DNA of 64,000 nucleotides from Hyaloscypha bicolor E (taxonomy: Eukaryota; Ascomycota; Leotiomycetes; Helotiales; Hyaloscyphaceae), in contig NW_020194628.1 of NCBI RefSeq assembly GCF_002865645.1, forward strand, positions 992,001 to 1,056,000, written 5' to 3'. This document shows positions 36,561 through 49,605 of this stretch, piece after piece. How positions within the stretch are numbered: the first letter of the stretch is position 1; each line of letters opens with the position of its first letter. The position numbers were made by a program, and so were the translations under genes. Below the pieces are notes generated by a model. It was not told where the DNA came from. It searched no databases and was given only the letters and a program-made list of their open reading frames with translations.

Positions 36561-37329
36561 TATTAGTATAGTTCTAAAAGAATTTGTTTAACCGGATATA
36601 GTTCTTTATTAATCTAATTAATTAGAATAACGTGCTCTATGTCTTGTTAAAACTTTATATAACTTTATATATATTACCTAGATATGGATATAGTATAGTA
36701 AAGCTATTATGAGTTCTAATAATAAGTGAAGCTTAGGAGCTAGTACTGGGCTCCTACTCCCTTATATATACAAATACGTTTATATATATAGTTATAACGT
36801 ATTAAATACATAAGATGCTTGGCGGATTAGGTTAGTCTTAAAGGTTGAGAATAAGTAAGTTCCTAGGTCTCTAAGGTTTGAGTAGGGATAAAGGGGCCCT
36901 ATATGTAGTTTATCCTGCTCTAATAATAGTTAATACTAATAGCTATAACAGGTACTAATAGCTATGGCACATTAATACATATTACCCGTCTAGTATATAA
37001 GGAAAGCCCTATATAATTAAGTATAAATATAGAGGAGTATATATATTACTCTAATTACTATTTGGTTTTAATAATAGTAATGTAAGGAAAAACTAGCTAG
37101 AGTAATCTATAAAGAATATTTAGGGGAGGAAGGAGTAGATAATACAATTTGTATAAACTATAGTAAATGAAAAAGTAATACTTTTAAACGTAACTGTAAA
37201 GAATGTAATAAGTAGTACTATAAAGATCTCAGAATTAGTAATAATGAGCCCTTGTTAGCCAAGTGCTTTAATAGGTATTCTTTATACTATGTCTAACTAA
37301 TGAATATAGCGTGAGTTTCTATACCCTTA
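36561..37329. other. RIPed spacer with a Cys-containing plus-strand frame
   Basis: No gene can be assigned. At about 37,110-37,310 the plus strand gives a frame with C-I-N-Y, N-C-K-E-C-N-K and A-K-C-F spacing that resembles a zinc-binding peptide, interrupted by stops. It may be chance. A direct repeat CTAATAGCTAT(A/G) occurs near 36,930-36,965. Confidence 0.3.
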
Positions 37330-38189
37330 ATTACTTTTTTGGCCCAAGATTAGCCCGCAGGGGGTTTAGTATTAGTAGGCTTGCTAGTACTAGACCAGGT
37401 GGCATTAGGCCAGCTAGTAGGGACAAGTTTCACGTCCTTTAAAATGGATATAGGTAGTATAATGGTTTCCTTCTCGCCTAACTCGAACTCGGTAGTAAAA
37501 GGCATGTACTAACTATTATTTTTAATAGTCCCTAAAAACTGAAGCCCGATTATATTAGTCAGGTTATTCTTCTTGACGTAGTTAATAAAATTACTAATAA
37601 AGCTAATAAGGTTATTAACGAAGTTGTTATTGACTATACTACTCTCGAAGATAGATACTAGGCCTTTAGCGAACTCGTAAGGAACCAAATATCTCTTCTT
37701 AGGATTGAGCTTAAAGATAATCCCGTAGATATTGTTTAGGTCAAGAGAGTTAAGCTAAATAGGCTTTATCTATTTACTAGATATAATCTTGAGCACTGCC
37801 TCGAGCTTGCTCGGATTAATGATTTTAGTAAGGACAAGTTTGATTAACTCGGCAGGCATGGTATTAATGTTTACCTTGAGCTTAACCTGCCTAGCCGGAG
37901 TGTCCTCATGCTTATGGAGTAGTTTAGCGGCAAACTTTCCAATTATCTTGTACTGACTAATAATGGCAGTAGGATTCTTAATATACTCCTGGCTAAGGCC
38001 TATATTATTATGTATTCGAGGGAGTTCATTGTACCTTATATCAGGAACGTATGGTTATTATGGCTCATTATTAATAGAGAAAGTGAAGCCCTAGGCTTAT
38101 AAGGTATTGGATAATTCCATGTCACCCTAGCTTAGGGGAACTTAAAGCCCATAGATGGGCGAAATAGTAAATACGTTGGCGGCTGCCAT
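37330..38189 (-). pseudogene. unrecognised protein gene, lightly RIPed
   Basis: I do not recognise this protein. From ATG 38,189 the minus strand gives about 285 codons in a single frame broken only by TAG/TAA codons that fit former Gln or Trp. The N-terminus is M-A-A-A-N-V-F-T-I-S-P-I-Y-G-L. The long open middle (about 38,030-37,350) has regular alternation of charged and hydrophobic residues, including K-F-A-A-K-L-L-H-K-H-E-D-T-P-A-R and K-R-Y-L-V-P-Y-E-F-A-K-G-L. A Ser/Thr/Pro-rich stretch near the end reads W-S-S-T-S-K-P-T-N-T-K-P-P-A-G. No signal peptide, membrane segment or catalytic motif is visible. The true stop is uncertain. Light mutation over a clear frame argues it was a real gene recently. 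Confidence 0.6.
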
Positions 38190-39557
38190 TTTGCTCGTGG
38201 TTTAGTGAGTGCGCGGTAATAGTACTATAGGGTGGGGCCCTGTTAGAAGTCAAAGATGAGTGGAGTGTTGATAATATAGCAGGTAGTGGATTAAGAGGAA
38301 CTAGTCCGAAGAGGAGGTATCTGAAACGAGAGATACTATGGCGTAGTAGTGAATTTGACTTCTTTAATTATACTTGACTTACGAATAAGGAAGACTAAGG
38401 GGGGTGATAAAGTACACGGGAACCACAAAGCTTATATTTCAATATTAGTTGTTTTCAAATCCTTGTTTGAGCCGCATGCCGCCCGCTGCGAAGCTCTGTG
38501 ACTCATCTGCTTCCTCTTTTGAACTAATACCCTTGGACCAGGGCTAGGAATACTAAAAACGCGGCACGTTTTGCTGAAATAATAAACTTAATAAGTTATA
38601 ATTAGTAGTTCAGAAAGTTAGTACAGCTGTAATTTATTAGCCGCAGGTGCGACCACACTTCTCTGCATGCCTAATCGCGTGAAGATGGGGCACGCGCCCG
38701 ACTTCCGCCCATGTATCTAATATTTAATTTACTAACACAAATGTGGCGTTAGAAGTGAGGCTTATCCACCCGCTCTATCCCAGGACAGCTGTTTAACAAG
38801 AAGTCGCGGGCACTAATAAAGCACTCTATTTCCTTTCCATTAAGCGCCTCCTTTAATTATACCAGGTCTATCGGCTTGCTAAGCGAATTACATGGCATTA
38901 TGGCCCATAACTCGCAATTTCGTCTTGGAGTCCTAGTTATGAGACATTTTACCAAGGAGCGAGTATTGGCTTCTATTGGCTCGGCACGACTTGTAAGAGG
39001 AGGTACAGGCCCAAACGTTTGTTACAGATACCTTTATAGGCTTCCGTGGTAGTAGCGTCTGCCACTGCAAAAGAATTAGCAAGAAAAAAACCGACAGGTT
39101 TAATAGTCTTAGAATCTCGAGCTTAATCCGTTTCTTCGCCTGAAAATAGTTAACCAAGTACTCCCGATAAATGACAGATGCCCAGTATTTAAGCCCAGCT
39201 TTATTTCCCTCAGGTAATGCTTAATCCCTTTAATGCTTAATTCTTTTAATACTCAGCCTTCGCGCCACACGTAGGGCATTTGCCTCCTTGGACACCCTCG
39301 TTACAGGGAGCCATATTTTTGCTTAATAGTAGAGAGGATACTAGCGAAATGATACGCGACTCTAATAATATTATTAATGTTTTTTAAGATATGTTAATAC
39401 AAGTGCTATTATGTGAAGAGACAGATATTAATTAAGGTAGAATCTCAGCTCTTAGCAGAGTTGCAAAGGATTTAAATAAGTTCAGATCCTGCCGTATTTG
39501 CCACGAGGGCACCTTCCGCTAATTATCTTTTATGGATTATAATAAAATATTGATTGG
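38190..39557. other. intermediate-composition spacer left of the gypsy element
   Basis: RIP is weak here, with CpG-containing words such as GCCGCATGCCGCCCGCTGCG near 38,475. Apart from the possible minus-strand exons at 38,933-39,314, no gene is supported. Before the gypsy insertion this DNA was contiguous with 52,686 onward. Confidence 0.45.
38933..39314 (-). pseudogene. possible small Cys-containing gene remnant
   Basis: An ATG at 39,314 opens M-A-P-C-N-E-G-V-Q-G-G-K-C-P-T-C-G-A-K, with a C-P-T-C-G knuckle, followed by stops. Two intron-3'-end-like sequences lie downstream (GTTAACTATTTTCAG and CTTGCTAATTCTTTTGCAG, the latter with a good branch-point-like GCTAAT), after which a frame A-D-A-T-T-T-E-A-Y-K-G-I-C-N-K-R-L-G-L-Y-L continues. 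I could not build a consistent spliced frame. It may be a decayed intron-containing gene, or chance. Confidence 0.25.
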
Positions 39558-39561
39558 CTAG
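39558..39561. repeat. target-site duplication, left copy (CTAG)
   Basis: CTAG lies immediately before the 5' LTR start TGTGG and recurs at 52,682-52,685 directly after the 3' LTR end CCCACA. It shows that the whole 13.1 kb between was a single insertion. Confidence 0.85.
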
Positions 39562-39864
39562 TGTGGTACGGCAGGCCGTACTCGTCGAAAATCATATTGT
39601 TTTGGCGGTTTTGAGATTTAGGTCACATGGCAAAGGCCGCGGCCTTTTGCACGTGACTTGCAGAAATCACATAAGAAAGCTAGTTTTTCTATAGACTTAG
39701 AGAATAATCCTTTATAAGTATTCAATTAATTAAGCTTTTGTATACTATATACTATTTATACTTTACTATTTATGCTTTTGATTTATTATTTTACTATCAA
39801 GTCATATTTTGCATTCTAGTATACTTTATATGGGTTTTTGTCTTATTATAGTTTCCCTCCTATA
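39562..39864 (+). repeat. 5' LTR of the gypsy element
   Basis: 303 bp. The outer ~120 bp are almost unmutated (TGTGGTACGGCAGGCCGTAC...) while the inner end is RIPed (CCTATATA against CCCACACTA-like in the 3' LTR). No primer-binding site could be assigned after it; the next bases are TTTTATAGTAAG. Confidence 0.9.
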
Positions 39865-40649
39865 TATTTTATAGTAAGTAATACAGGGAAGATAGAAACT
39901 TTATAGTTAAGGTAATACTCTTATAAAGTTCTGAGAAGTATCTATAAGGCAGATTATTTGCTTAGTAAGTTAGGAGAGAAAAGGGCTATTATAATACCTT
40001 GAGCCTAAGGCCAAAATATTAAGGATATATAAGTATTAATCTCAGTATCTTATATTAATTTCCGATATACCCAGTAACTTGAATACAGGTTAGCCGCAAG
40101 ATGTAATTACTAGTATAGTATATAGAGATAGTGGAAATAGAGGCTAACTATAGAAAAAAAAGAAGCAGAGGAAATAGAATGAGAAATATTATACTAAGAT
40201 AGTATAAGTCAGACCTTAGTTGGAATTAGACTTTAGTACTCGGAAATAAAGTTATACTATTAATTTATATATTGTTTTTAGTTATAATAAAAGCCGGAAT
40301 TAAAATAGCCTTAATTTTAGTAGTAAAGCTTATTCCTAAGTCCAAAAAAGATACCCAAAAGAGGGAATACCCTCAAATTTAAGTAGAATAGCAAACTAGA
40401 ATCGGAAATAAGAATTAAAAAGAAATCGGAAATAAGAAATTATATAGACAAACTAAAGAAGCTTCTAGAGAAAGGAATAGATACTAAATAGAGAAAGAAA
40501 AGAGAATTTAGAAAAGTCAGAAAAATTAGCGAAATTATTTTTATTATTTTTATTACCTTTAATAGTATTAATAGATATATCCAGTTCGGTGAAATCAAGG
40601 GAAAATACTATAGATATTAAACTAATAGAACAGGAAAGAAAGTATAAAT

Positions 40650-41740
40650 AATAGAAATAAGACTAGAAAAGTTACTACTTTATTACTACTAATACCAAAA
40701 CTTGAATCTCGACTATATCTGTTATTATTAACCGGTTTCTCTCTAATCCCGGTTCCTAAACTAAAAGATATACTTAAACGGGAAATTAGTTCTTTAGGAA
40801 CCTTATTAGTAGAAGTCTTAGGTATAGAAACTCTATAATTAATTATAGAAGAAATTATTAAGATTAATATAGCTAAGAATAAGTATATACTAGTACCGGA
40901 TTTAAACCTACTATTTATAGGAGCTCCTGGAGTACTATAGTTTCAGGGAAGTAATATTTCTATATTCTTGGAATAGTATACGGATATATATAAGAACTAT
41001 TATATTCTTAATAATACTAAAAGAGAGAGAATTATTTATTATATCTCTCTTATTTATAAGAATTAGATTAAGACTATACCGGAGTATTATACTAATAATC
41101 CAGGAGATTACCAGGAGACCAAGTTCTTTAAGGCCTTATTAAAGGAATTCCGAAAATATAACTAGGAAATACTTAAAATTAGCTATAACTTTCTTAATCG
41201 GATTATTATATAAGCTCAGAATAGAAGAATCTCGTCCAAGTCTTATATTAATATATTTAATAAAGTATTAAAAAAATTACTAAAGAGAAAAGAGATAAAT
41301 AAAATTACTTAGTATCGAGAATTTATAAGGGAATTATCTATTCTAATAAGAGATTATATTCTTAAGAATACGAACTTTAAGCCTATAGATATTTCTATTT
41401 ATAAATATAGTAAGATATATAAGAAGATAGTAATATTCTATTAGTATAAAGAGAAGAAATATTATTTTAATATTACTAATAACCCAGATATATCCAGACT
41501 TAGATAAGAATACTTGGATATAATAGTCTATAATATAGTTCCTAAACTAGAAAATAATTATTTCTTACTGGTTTCTCTTATTATACTTCCTAAAGCTACT
41601 ATAGGTATAAGTAAGAAAAGAATCTAGCTTGTAGCTAATTATATAAAACCTACTAAAAGTAGTAAACCCAAGGGAAATAATATTAACTAGCTAGTAAGAA
41701 GTCTAGAAAAACTATTTATTACTATTATAATTTAAGAAAA
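40650..41740 (+). pseudogene. gypsy gag, RIP-inactivated
   Basis: A Gln-restorable plus-strand frame of about 360 codons. It contains a segment F-I-G-A-P-G-V-L-Q-F-Q-G-S-N-I-S-I-F-L-E (about 40,915-40,975) followed by Q-Y-T-D-I-Y-K-N-Y-Y. This resembles the retrotransposon gag pattern G-x-x-x-x-V-x-x-F-L-x-x-Y-x-x-x-C of fungal gypsy elements, with the final Cys mutated. A Lys-rich stretch follows near 41,430 and 41,640. The start codon is not recognisable. A zinc knuckle was not found. Confidence 0.65.
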
Positions 41741-42199
41741 CCTATAGAAATAACTTAATATAACTACTATTATAATTCGGGAAAATATTTATAGCCTGCT
41801 TATATAGCCTAGCTAATTATAGTAAGTATAATAGTATTAATAGCCTAGTAGGTATAATTCGAGTCTTTAGAGAGAATATACTAGAAGTTATAATAAAGGT
41901 TATAGAGAATGCTATAGTAGCTATAATAGTCGAGCTAGAATAGGTAAAGGATCTAAATAACTATATTTTAGAGAAAGTTAGTCTCAAATATAATTAGAAA
42001 ATACTATTTAGGTTAATACAGCCTATAATATAGACCTAGAACTAAGAGAACGAATTTGCTATAGATACTATAATAGGAATAAGAATAATAATATTAACCC
42101 AGAATATATCTATATTTCTTAGTTCTATTACCTACTAATAGAAGAACTTATAAACTATAGATATATTTACTAATTTAATAGAAGATAGTATAAAAGGCT

Positions 42200-45100
42200 A
42201 TTTAAGCCTAGATAAGAAAGCATTTTCTTTTTCCTTACTAGTAAATACCGGTAATTTGACTAAATTATTTCCTAAATCCAAGGAAAAGAATTCGACTATA
42301 ACTTGAATACTCGACCCAAAAATATCTAGAGATTAATAGGAGATATCCAGTTTACTAGGCAAGAAAAAGAAAAAGGAACTAGCTAACCGGAATTTATATA
42401 TAGAAGCAAGCAAGTTATACCTAGGGAATCTAAATAGCTACTTTGCCTTAGAGGAAATTATATTAGAATTACTAATACTTTAGGTTCTAGAATTAATAAA
42501 TAATACCAAGATTTGGCTATAAATAGTATTTCTATTAATACTATAACGGGTTCCTTATTAAGAAAAAAGGAAAAAGAGATAGAAATAGCTAAAGAAGTTT
42601 TCTAAAAAACAAGCCAGAATAAAAGAGAAGCTATCCTATATAAGAGGCCAGAAGAATACTATTCCAAGAAATAATAGATAAGGAAATAGCCTAGCTAAGA
42701 ATATAAATATTAATACTTCCGGAAATAAATAAAACAAATTAGAGACCTAATATACTCTTGACTATAATAAGTATAGAATTCCTGAAATTAATAATATTCT
42801 AATAAGACTACTAAAGAAAGTAACTATCCTATTTCCGAAAACTCAGAAAGAAATAAGAATACTTATTAATGCCTTAAAAATACTAAATCTAGCTATTATA
42901 TTTTAGAACTAATAGATTAAGGATAATACTCCTTATCTTACTATCTTATAAATAGGAAATACTATTATATTAAGTATAGTTAGATATATTAGAAGATCTA
43001 TAGAACTAGCGGCTACGGCTTATATAATAGATAGAATATTTAAGGAATTAGAAATACTAGCTCAAATACCTAATACTAATAGAATTATTTAATTTAAAGG
43101 CAATAATATTAATATTCGGATATTACTAGCTTATAAATATATTATGCGAGCTCTATATCTCCGGTTTGTATTTCGAGAACCTTAAAGGAATATCAAATAT
43201 AAAGAAATAATTAATACTAGAGCTAAAATTAATATTTTCTCCGAAAAGATCTCTAGAAGTATTAGTAAAGTAATATATAATACTATAGATTATTAAATAT
43301 TTACTATTACTAGGGCAGAATTTGAATTTACAGGAATAGTAAAGTTTAGAGCTAAGATTATAGATAAAGTAGGATATAAAGATATATTCTTTCTAGTTAA
43401 AGGAGCTCCAAAGATCCTACTTAGTTAATTATTCTTAGTAAAAATAAAGATAAATATTATATATAAGAATAATGATTTATAGGATAGAAGATTTACTAAC
43501 CCTAAAAACAATTAGAATACCTATATTATTATAATTATTCTACTTTTAAAAAATACCGGAAAGTAGAAAAAAGTAATAGTTTAAGAATATCAAGCTCCCA
43601 GAGTCAAGGAATTAAGTAATATAAAGCAGGAAACTAAAAATAAAAAGGAAAAATAGAGCCTAGTATTATAATCAGTAGTAATATTAGGAGAAACGGGAAG
43701 ATACCGGAATTTCCTATAGATTCTTTTATTTTAGGTTTAGGAGTTCAGGAAATTAATAATATTTTTAGAGAAACTAAAGCAGAAAAGGTTCTAATTAGAG
43801 TATTATTAAAAGTAGTTCCGGAATTAATAGAAAAAGAAGTAAAAAGGATATTAAATAAAGATATTTCTAAAAAAGAGATAAAATAGTATCTCCCAATAAT
43901 AAAGGAATATATTCCCAAAGCTAAGAAATATCGAACTCAAGACTAAAAAGAATTCTGGAATATATAGAAGCTTAAGAAAGGTATATTAAAATACCGGACG
44001 AAAAGGCGCTCTCTGTACCTAACTAGAAAGAAGCTAAATAGGAAAGTTATAAATTCCGGAGATTAGATAAAAAGAGTACTAGAGAAAATAGCTATAGCTC
44101 TTAAAGAAAAGAATAATAACTATAGTCTATTTCTAGTTATAGAAGTATATAAAATAAAGAATAAAAAGGTTTAACTAGTAGATACTAATAATAGAACTAG
44201 AAAAGGCCCTAGTAAATGTCCAGACTAGTTTAAGAGATCCAAAGCTAGAAAATACCTATAGGAATATACTAGAAAATATAAGAACTACCTTTTACTAAGG
44301 ATATTAGCTATTTTAAAAGGTTTATAACTTACTCCGGAATGTCTTAAATAATTGAATATTAGTAACTAGCTCTGGGAAAAGGAACTAGCTATATTTCAAG
44401 AATTAATAATTAATTAAGAAAGTATAATTATATTTAATTAGAAAGAAGTAAGAAAAGTCTATAAGAATATTAGTTTATCTATTCTAATTAAGACTATTGA
44501 GTATAAAGCCTGGTAAGAGAAGAATTTCCCATATCCCAAAGCTCTAGTACTAGTAGTAATAAAAATACTATTAGAATACCTAGATTATAGAATCCTTAAG
44601 AAATATAATAGACCTTACCAAAATCTATAGTTCTTGATTATAAAGAAGATTACTAGGACTTATAAACTAATTAATACCGCTATAAAGATAAATTCAGTAA
44701 CCTTACAAGACGCTAACCTACCCCTATCTACTAACGAGATCTCGGAAGAATTTACTAAATATACTTATACCTCTCTAATTAATTTCTTTTCCGGATATAA
44801 TTAACTTATATTAGACATTTATAATAGAGATTTAACTGTATTTATAACGCCTCTGGGACTATTAAGAATAACTATACTATTTTAGGAAGCTACTAATTCC
44901 GTTATATAATTTATACGGGTTATTATAACTATTCTAGAGAATCTATTTCCTAAAATCGCTATACTATTTATTAATAATATTAGAGTTAAGGAACCTTATA
45001 TAAACTATAATAAATAGCTTATTTTACCCGGAATTCGGCGTTTTATATTTAAATACTTTTAAAACCTGGATATAACCCTAGATAAAGTTAAATAAGCCAG

Positions 45101-47720
45101 AGCTAGTATAAGAGAAAAATCACAGTTCTATTATAATAATATAGTTATTATTAGCTTTATCTATAGAGTACTTAGAAGAAGCCCTTCAAGTTCAGGAATT
45201 ACTAAGATCTTGAGATAGGAATATTATAATAATATAACTAAAAGTAAGGCATTTATTAGAATTATTATTTATTACTACATTTGGATTAAAGGCTTTATAA
45301 TTATTACTAAACCCATTTACTACTTAATAAGGAAAGATATAATACAAAACTAGAATAATAAATAAAAGTAAGCTATATGAATTCTTTAAGAAAAGCTTAC
45401 TATAGCTCTAATATTCTATAAATTATACTATAATCTATTAGAAAGTTAGGGAATAATTATATTAGTAGTAGATATTAGCCTGGATAAATAGAATAGAACT
45501 CTTAGTTAATATAATAATAAAAGGAAAAAGAAAGTCATATAATACGAGTCTGAAATCTGGAATAATACTAAATAAAAATATAATACTACTAAAAAAAAAT
45601 ACTAAGGGCTAGTAAAATATCTATAGAAAGTATAATTCTGGCTATATGAAGTTTACTTTATCCTTAAACTAGACGCTAATATACTCGTTATATAGCTAAG
45701 TAAAGTAGCTACGGATCTTCCTAAAGCTCTAGTTACTTACTAGCTAGTATGAATTTAGTTATTTAACTTTAAAATCAAGTATATTAAGGGAACTAAGTAT
45801 ACTACTACTAATAAATTATTAAGACATCTATAGTAAGAAGGCAATACCGAAAAAGATAAGAATATTAATAAATAATTAGTAATAGAGCTTAATATTATTA
45901 GAATAATACCTATTAGATAGAAAATTCAAATAAAGGAAGCGGTTCCGGTTTAATTACGTAATATCGTTTTGAGGAATCCAATTCTTAAGACCTTTACTAG
46001 ATATTTAAATAATAGTATCTAGTTACTAGAGATTAATAATTAAAGCCTTACCATATCTAGAAGTAAATTAGTAATATTAAAAAATAATAAAATCCAGAAG
46101 TTATATAGTAAAGGCCATAGCCTTTTATATATAACCTCCGGTAAAATAGTAAATAATAATACTAACTTCTATATTTTATTTAATAACCCGATTATTTTAT
46201 TAGACCCCTTAAATAATAGCTATTCCAAATAATACTAGAATATTATATAATATCTTATAATATTTTTTAGACTAAAAAAAATATCTAGGGCCAAGTTTTA
46301 AAAGTTAAGTAGGAAAGCTTTGAATTATAGTATAAGAGATTAATTACTATAGAGAGTTATATCCAAAATATACTTATTTTAACTTATTATTAATAATTAA
46401 GAATAAAGAGAAATCATTATTAAAGAGCTATATAATAAGATTAGATATACCGGAAAAGAAAGTACCTTTTACTTAGTAGCTAGTTACTATTACTAGGAAA
46501 GTTACTATAACTATATACGGAAATATATTAATACTTGTAAGATCTATTAGTATAAAAGTAAAAGAAAATAAGAAGAAGCTCTATATCTAATAAAAGCTAT
46601 ATCCCTTTTCTATTACCTTGGGATTAATATAGTTAAACTACTAGATTATAAAGAATATAACTTATTAGTTATTACTAGAGATAACTTCTCAGGATAGATT
46701 AAAGCTAGATTTTTAAAGAATCTAACTAGTAAAAAGGTAGTCAAGTTTATTTAGGAAGAAATTATTTATAAATATAGTTTATTTAGGTAGCTTAAGGTAA
46801 ATAGCAGATCAGAATTCAAAGAAGTAGTAATTCAGGAATTTAATAAGCTAGGAATTAATAGAATTATTATTTTGGCCTATAATTCTAAAGGAAATAATAT
46901 AATTAAAAGAGGATATTAACTAATTATTCAAGTATTTATAGTACTTATAATAGGTAAAAAGAAGCCTTAGGTAGATTTACTACTATATATTCTATTTACT
47001 AACCGAATTACTATATATAAACAAACTGGATTTATTTCCTTTTATATAATCTATAATAGGGAAATAGTATTACCTATAGAAATATACTTTCTAATCTAGA
47101 GAATACTTAAATAAAATAAAGTCTATAATAGAGAAATACTTCTAGAAATATATATAAAGTAAATATAGATAAGAAATAAAAATATTAAAAAAGCTAGAAT
47201 AAAAAAGAATAAAAAATACCAAAAGAAAAAGAAGTAATTTAATACTATTTACTAGATTCATTTAAAGCCTATTTCCGAAAAGAATCTAGTTCTTATATAT
47301 AATATTAAATTAATAGATTAAGACAAATTAAGAAATATAAAGCTACTATATTACTAGCTTGGCCTATATAAAGTAAGATATACAGATTAACTAAAAGAAT
47401 ACTATATACTAGAAGAACTTAATAATATTATATTCCGAAAAACATATACCAGAAATTAACTTAAGTAGTTTATTAAAAGAAATGAATTCTAGTATTTCCC
47501 TAAAAACAAAGTTAATAATAAGTATATACCTATAAATAAATGTTTTAAAATAGATATAGAACTAGAAAAGAAAGTAGTTATAGAATACTATAAGCAAAAT
47601 AATACTTAAGAGATTAAGAAAGCTACTAGTATTATTATATATATTCTAGAATTACCGGAATTAGAAAAAGTAAAGTATATCTCTTTTATAAAGAATTAGG
47701 AGAAAGTATCTAATAATAGG
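42200..47720 (+). pseudogene. gypsy pol (protease, RT, RNase H, integrase), RIP-inactivated
   Basis: A retropepsin-like segment at about 43,220-43,560 reads N-T-R-A-K-I-N-I-F-S-E where D-x-G-A-E-x-N is expected. RT spans about 44,480-45,080: V-F-I-T-P-L-G-L-L-R near 44,840, then the active site near 44,970 as F-I-N-N-I-R-V-K-E-P where fungal gypsy elements have F-I-D-D-V-G-V-K-G-P. RNase H lies at about 45,350-45,800. Integrase covers about 46,380-47,300: a Y-Y-x-x-x-Y-I-R-K-Y-I-N-T-C-K-I-Y-Q-Y segment from the zinc-binding end, T-R-D-N-F-S-G-Q-I near 46,680, S-R-S-E-F-K near 46,815, and Y-N-S-K-G-N-N-I-I-K-R-G-Y where N-G-x-x-E-R-x-H is usual. Almost all stops are at Gln or Trp codons. Confidence 0.88.
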
Positions 47721-49605
47721 AGCTCTTCTTAATCTGAAATAAAGCTTATTATATTTAATTCCTTATATATATTTTAAATTTTCCTTCTAATTATTATTTA
47801 TAACTTTTAGAGAATATTATTATTAGACTATTATTCTAGAAATCGAATAAGCTTTACTATTACTTATTTCTTACTATTATCTAATTACTACTACTAGATA
47901 GTATTCTTAATATATGAAATTCTATTACTAGATCTTAGGAATCAAATATAAAGAATCCCTTTTAGTATAAAAATAAATAAAAAATCGAGAAGTTATTTTA
48001 TAAACTCTTGACTCCGAACTATAATAATAGATAATAGCTATATTTGGAATTAGAGAAAGAAGAGAAGAAAAAAGAGAGTTTTTTATATATGTTTTACTAA
48101 ACTAGGAACCTTTTAAAGGCTCTATTCGCTTTTTTAACTAGCTATTCTTGCGGTTTATACTAGTCTAAAGCTTAACTATAATATCTATAGATCTCGACTT
48201 TAACTTGAACTATTATTACAAGTTTCCTTATAATACCCAAACAAACTTCCTAATTAGGAGTTATATATAGACGAAATAGCTAAACTAGAAGCTCTATAAG
48301 AGGAAAAAGAAACCTTATTAAATCTAATAGTTATTTCCAAAAGTATTTAATAATATGTGATTCTGGAAATCTATTAGATATTAGATAAACTAGATCTGTC
48401 TATTTAAAGCCTATCTTATATTAGAAAACCCACTTCCTCTTTAATATAACCGTAACTACTCTTAAAACTCATATTAAGGCTTAATTAGTATATTATATAT
48501 TCCTACTTCTATATAAAGAGAACTTCTCCTATATGGAATCTATTTCCTAATTAAAATACCATTTTATTACCAGGAACCAATTATTTCTTTAAAAAGCTAA
48601 TATAATTTGCTAATTCTTACTATTAATCTATTTCTTACTATTAAATATTATCTGAATAATTCCTATATCCTTAATACTAATTCGGAATATCTAATCTTTT
48701 TATATTCTATATTAATTTTAATATTAACTATTCCAAACTCAATAATAATATTATAAACCCTATTTATATTATCTTATAGTTCTCTTTTCTATATATTCTA
48801 ATGCCTTTAGTATTACCTTTATTAATATAAATATTACTTTAAAGTCCCAAATAACTAAATAGTTTTATACTATTTAAAGTCGACTCTAATAAGTACTAAA
48901 TAAATGCAATTAGCTTTCGAAAGAAATACAAATTAGTTCAGAAAAAACAATACCTTATTCTAAGTTATTCCTTAATTCTATTATTCTGACTTCTTTTCTA
49001 TTAATACTTATTTTATATTTTCTCTAATATCTTTAGTATATTTATATATCTTATCTTTTATATATTTCCTATATTATTTCCCTTCTTTTATACTATTTTT
49101 TAAGTTAATAGAAATATCTCCAAATAAATAAAAAATCGGGATATACCTATATTATAAAATTTTTATTATTCTCTTTTATATTTCAATACTTCAGATACTA
49201 CTATTATATTTATATTTCTATTATATTACCTTCTTATTTCCCTATTATTACTATTTAGTTTAACCTGCCTTAATTATTTCCTTAATTATATTCCCTTGGG
49301 TATATATATTTATATTCTTTTCTATAATAGAAGCCTAACTCCATATTTTACTTTCTATAATTATTTCTAATTCATAACTATATTACCTCAAATATATCTA
49401 ATTATTATACCTACTTTCCCTATTATATATACTACTATTTCAGCTTTATTTTCTTATTAGAAAGAAAGAAAAACTCGAATATATATAATATATTTATATA
49501 ATTCAAGACTATTCTAATTTATTCTTTATTTTGAAATATACTTAAAATAAATCCTTATAACCTTAAGAACCTTTAACTCTATAACCTATAACTATTATAC
49601 TAATA
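47721..49605 (+). other. gypsy internal region between pol and ORF3, no clear frame
   Basis: RIPed DNA of 1.9 kb inside the element. Patches of Gln-restorable frame appear on the plus strand (for example about 49,280-49,560, aromatic and Ile-rich) but do not join. It could be untranslated spacer, a mutated exon or intron, or the start of ORF3. Confidence 0.4.

Noticed and set aside
21200..39557. A Starship-type giant transposon cargo region
   Set aside because: No tyrosine-recombinase (DUF3435) captain gene or terminal repeats were found in the window; kept only as a hypothesis to test.
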